Shown: piece by piece, positions 13,969 to 15,822 of the stretch
Layout of the letters: each line of letters opens with the position of its first letter
Numbering within the stretch: position 1 is the stretch's first letter
Assembly (NCBI GenBank): GCA_002311975.1
Contig: DCAL01000115.1
Location: forward strand, 1-15,822
Reading direction: 5' to 3'
DNA from: Fidelibacterota bacterium UBA1134
GTDB taxonomy: Bacteria; Fidelibacterota; Marinisomatia; Marinisomatales; S15-B10
Length of the DNA stretch: 15,822 nt
Translations under genes and position numbers: made by a program
The notes under the pieces: model-generated
Databases searched by the model: none
Seen by the model: only the letters and a program-made list of their open reading frames with translations
What the model was told of the DNA's origin: nothing

Positions 13969-14726
13969 GCGGAGCCTCGTTAATCCTCGCTGTGATAATT
14001 CTGTTCAGCACTTCAGCGGAGGCTGAGCAGTCTTATCCCGATTCACTGTTCAGGGCAGGCAACCGAATGTATGAACAGAACAGCTATACGGAGGCAGTCA
14101 ATCTTTATAATCAGGTGTTGAATCAAGGCTTCTCGCATACGAATCTTTACTATAATCTCGGCAATGCAAATTATCAAATGGGTCGCTTGGGCGATGCCAT
14201 CTGGGCCTACGAGAAGGGACTCAAGTTTAACCCGAAAGATGGTGATTTAAGATTCAATCTGAGCGTGGCCAATGCCAGAATCGTTGACCGGGTAGAAGCG
14301 CCCGAGACTCTCTTTATTCTGGAATGGTACGGCATGCTGAAACGTGGATTTTCGCCGTCGCAGTGGCTCCTCATCGTAAGCAGCTTCTTTTTGATTTCCG
14401 GATTACTCTCTCTTAGCGGCTTTCTGTTTCAGTGGGCGCCGCCGAGGATTCTGAATAATCTGGTGATGGGATCTCTTGCAGTCACTATTCTCTCAAGCAT
14501 AATCTTCGCAGATCTCTACTTTGATCTTCTGGACAAAGAGGAAGGTGTAATCGTTGCCACGGAAGCAAAAGCGTATTCAGCACCGACTGATATCGGCAAC
14601 CTGTTGTTTGTGGTGCATGAAGGGACGAAAGCGAGGATATCCAGCCAGCAGTTTCCGTGGATGGAGATAGAACTCATCGATGGTAAGAAAGGTTGGGTGC
14701 ATTCAGATAGGATGAGGGCGCTTTAA
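13965..14726 (+). CDS. batE: BatE: TPR and SH3-like domain membrane protein
   Basis: This 253-residue protein has a signal peptide with a likely cleavage after Ala20 (SAEA-EQ) and TPR repeats over about 25-105 (LYYNLGNANYQMGRLGDAIW at 61-80). Two membrane helices lie at about 134-156 and 166-186. A C-terminal bacterial SH3-like domain covers about 193-253 (VATEAKAYSAPTDIGNLLF and KGWVHSDRMRAL). That order is typical of BatE. The TPRs lie before the first internal helix, so after signal cleavage they are probably periplasmic; the SH3-like part should then also be periplasmic, which suits binding of peptidoglycan or partner peptides, but this topology is inferred. It is coupled to batD by an ATGA overlap and is followed 1 bp later by the SPOR gene. 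Confidence 0.88.
   Translation: MSGASLILAVIILFSTSAEAEQSYPDSLFRAGNRMYEQNSYTEAVNLYNQVLNQGFSHTNLYYNLGNANYQMGRLGDAIWAYEKGLKFNPKDGDLRFNLSVANARIVDRVEAPETLFILEWYGMLKRGFSPSQWLLIVSSFFLISGLLSLSGFLFQWAPPRILNNLVMGSLAVTILSSIIFADLYFDLLDKEEGVIVATEAKAYSAPTDIGNLLFVVHEGTKARISSQQFPWMEIELIDGKKGWVHSDRMRAL
14148..14165 (+). repeat. 18-nt identical segment shared by batC and batE TPRs (copy 2)
   Basis: This is the second copy of the 18-nt segment found at 11768-11785, in the same frame and encoding the same six residues. Confidence 0.9.
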
Positions 14727-14727
14727 C

Positions 14728-15165
14728 GTGAGATCTGTCTTAGTAATCGTTGTTTTCCTCGCCGCAGCCAACGGTCAGGACAGGGGGGTGAAGATGGATG
14801 AGAGCTTTGATCCCAACACCTTGAATGAGCCTGAGGTTAAATGGCCTGTCATCCTGCGTCCCGGCGACGAGCTTCCCGAAGAACTGAAGAAGACACCGGC
14901 CAACACAACTGAAGAGGGATATCGGGTTCAGGTGCTGTCCACTCTGGATCACGAGTCCGCCGCCGATTTGCGAACTAAACTTCACCCTCAATTTGATGAT
15001 GAAGTTTATGTGATATTTGATCCTCCGAACTATAAAGTGAGAGTGGGAAATTTCCGTTCCCGTTTCGATGCCGAGGTGGCTCAGCTTCGCCTGCAGAAGA
15101 TGGGGTACGCGACGGCGTGGATTATCCGCAGTGAGGTTTGGGTGCGGCCCCGTACCAGACGCTAA
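14728..15165 (+). CDS. Exported SPOR-domain protein
   Basis: This 145-residue protein has a short signal peptide (VLVIVVFLAAANG, cleavage probably after Gly16). An acidic, Pro-rich linker follows at about 25-60 (PVILRPGDELPEELKK), then a SPOR domain at about 63-138 (GYRVQVLSTLDHESAADL, YKVRVGNFRSRFDAEVAQL, MGYATAWIIRSEV). SPOR domains bind septal peptidoglycan lacking stem peptides. With only a signal peptide and no other domain, it may be periplasmic or outer-membrane associated; I see no lipobox. GTG 14728 has GAGGG (14714-14718) about 9 bp upstream. It follows batE by 1 bp, so it is probably the last gene of the Bat transcript. Function within that cluster is not known to me. Confidence 0.85.
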   Translation: MRSVLVIVVFLAAANGQDRGVKMDESFDPNTLNEPEVKWPVILRPGDELPEELKKTPANTTEEGYRVQVLSTLDHESAADLRTKLHPQFDDEVYVIFDPPNYKVRVGNFRSRFDAEVAQLRLQKMGYATAWIIRSEVWVRPRTRR

Positions 15166-15166
15166 G

Positions 15167-15189
15167 AAGCAGCTTCGAAGTTGCTGCTT
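15167..15189. terminator. Candidate bidirectional terminator hairpin in the convergent gap
   Basis: AAGCAGC (15167-15173) and GCTGCTT (15183-15189) form a perfect 7-bp stem with a 9-nt loop. They fill the 26-bp gap between the two convergent stop codons. The flanks carry only short T stretches on either strand, so it is a weak intrinsic terminator by sequence. Its placement between convergent genes is the main support. Confidence 0.55.
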
Positions 15190-15191
15190 GC

Positions 15192-15822
15192 TTACTCCAA
15201 TAGCATCTGAAACGAGACGGAGTCGTGTGTTGTTTCCAGAGAAGCCGGTAACGTCACCTCCAGCATCTCCAGGTCATCCGAGCAGTCGGTGAGGGCGTGA
15301 TGCGTCCCGGACGGCACCACACAGGAATCACCTGCCGCCATCTGTTGCGCCCCATGTTCATCGCTGAGGAGCGTCGTCTTGCCCGCCAGCACAAAGATAA
15401 AGAGGAACTTGCCGCTGTGGCTGACTACTTCTGGTTGCACCTCTCCCGATGGCCGGGCGACGCGGACGCCGGCGAGACCGTCAGTGGCTGACGCGATACC
15501 GGTATCGCGGAACTCGAAGCCTTCGATGCGCCACGGCCGCCACTCAGCATCTGCCGCTTGATGAAAGACGAAGCGCTGTCCGCCGAAGTCGCGGTCTTTC
15601 TTAATGGTCGGCGTTGGTAATTCAAGGTCGTGATCGGCAAAGGTTTCGTGCAGTGCCGGGCAGGAAACCTCGATCACCTGAAGTCCTGATGAGCTCTCCA
15701 GAGCCCGGTGTCTGATCAGCGGCGGCTGGAGGACGCAATCTCCGGCCAGCATGGTGATGGGCGGGCCCTGATCTTCATAAGCGACCTTTACCCACCCTTT
15801 GTAGCAGTAGATCATCTGAAAG
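15192..15822 (-). CDS. Two-cupin-domain (bicupin) protein, N-terminus outside window
   Basis: The gene runs leftwards and is open to the window edge, so the N-terminus is missing; 209 residues are visible. The methionine at 15815 is internal, because the preceding residues (FQ) continue the fold. There are two cupin folds. The first has YKGWVKVAYEDQG, then LAGDCVLQPPLIRHRALE; the second has SHSGKFLFIFVLAGK, then AAGDSCVVPSGTHHALTD. The His residues in QPPLIRHR and SGTHHA are candidate metal ligands. DLELPTP and FGGQRFVFHQAA lie between them. This pattern recurs in uncharacterised bicupins; enzyme activity and substrate are unknown. The gene is richer in G+C than its neighbours: three sampled 60-base rows gave 42, 35 and 37 G+C. 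It is convergent to the 19-gene block and so separately transcribed. An 18-bp palindrome lies inside it. Confidence 0.82.
   Translation of the reverse strand, partial: FQMIYCYKGWVKVAYEDQGPPITMLAGDCVLQPPLIRHRALESSSGLQVIEVSCPALHETFADHDLELPTPTIKKDRDFGGQRFVFHQAADAEWRPWRIEGFEFRDTGIASATDGLAGVRVARPSGEVQPEVVSHSGKFLFIFVLAGKTTLLSDEHGAQQMAAGDSCVVPSGTHHALTDCSDDLEMLEVTLPASLETTHDSVSFQMLLE
15492..15509. repeat. Perfect 18-bp palindrome inside the bicupin gene
   Basis: CGCGATACC followed directly by GGTATCGCG gives dyad symmetry over 18 bp. It lies in the codons for RDTGIA on the - strand. It could be an operator-like site or a chance result of codon choice. Confidence 0.85.

Overview
This is a compact bacterial chromosomal segment, almost entirely coding. 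Nineteen protein genes run on the + strand from base 1 to 15165, with no gap above 37 bp. A single convergent gene on the - strand (15192 to the right edge) is cut by the window. I saw no tRNA, rRNA, CRISPR array, insertion sequence or phage gene. The gene set points to a Gram-negative (diderm) bacterium: apolipoprotein N-acyltransferase, a periplasmic HtrA protease, a SPOR protein, TatA and phosphatidylethanolamine synthesis. A complete batABCDE cluster, plus a 220-aa secreted family I associate with the FCB group, suggest a Bacteroidota/Marinimicrobia-like lineage. Candidatus Neomarinimicrobiota is my best guess, but it is an inference that has not been tested by any search.

Layout. (1) 1-1473: the 3' end of a RelA/SpoT ppGpp synthetase/hydrolase, an HU/IHF-type DNA-binding protein and RuvX. 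(2) 1466-3600: lnt, then an uncharacterised secreted or membrane protein. (3) 3607-6174: an orphan ECF-transporter T subunit translationally coupled to truA, then an HtrA/Deg protease with one PDZ domain. (4) 6190-8125: psd and pssA (PE synthesis), a small DUF4321-type membrane protein and tatA. (5) 8118-9488: gatA. (6) 9492-14726: batA, batB, batC, batD and batE. (7) 14728-15165: a short exported SPOR protein. (8) A 7-bp-stem hairpin in the 26-bp convergent gap, then a bicupin gene that is clearly richer in GC.

Much of the window serves the cell envelope: lipoprotein acylation, phospholipid head groups, protein export, periplasmic proteolysis, peptidoglycan binding and the membrane-bound Bat complex. 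Housekeeping translation and tRNA genes (truA, gatA) are interspersed. Nearly every junction is an overlap or a gap of a few bases. Four junctions overlap by exactly 8 bp, two are ATGA overlaps and two share a single base. Six of the nineteen starts are GTG or TTG, five of them between gatA and the SPOR gene. Most of the block is therefore probably co-transcribed and translationally coupled, with any internal promoters lying inside coding sequence.

I see no obviously new defence or mobile system. The most noteworthy points are the orphan EcfT kept next to truA without its ATPases, a Bat cluster fused to gatA without the usual moxR/DUF58 genes and extended by a SPOR gene, the uncharacterised 220-aa family with a perfect 14-bp tandem duplication inside it, and several short perfect inverted repeats in coding DNA.
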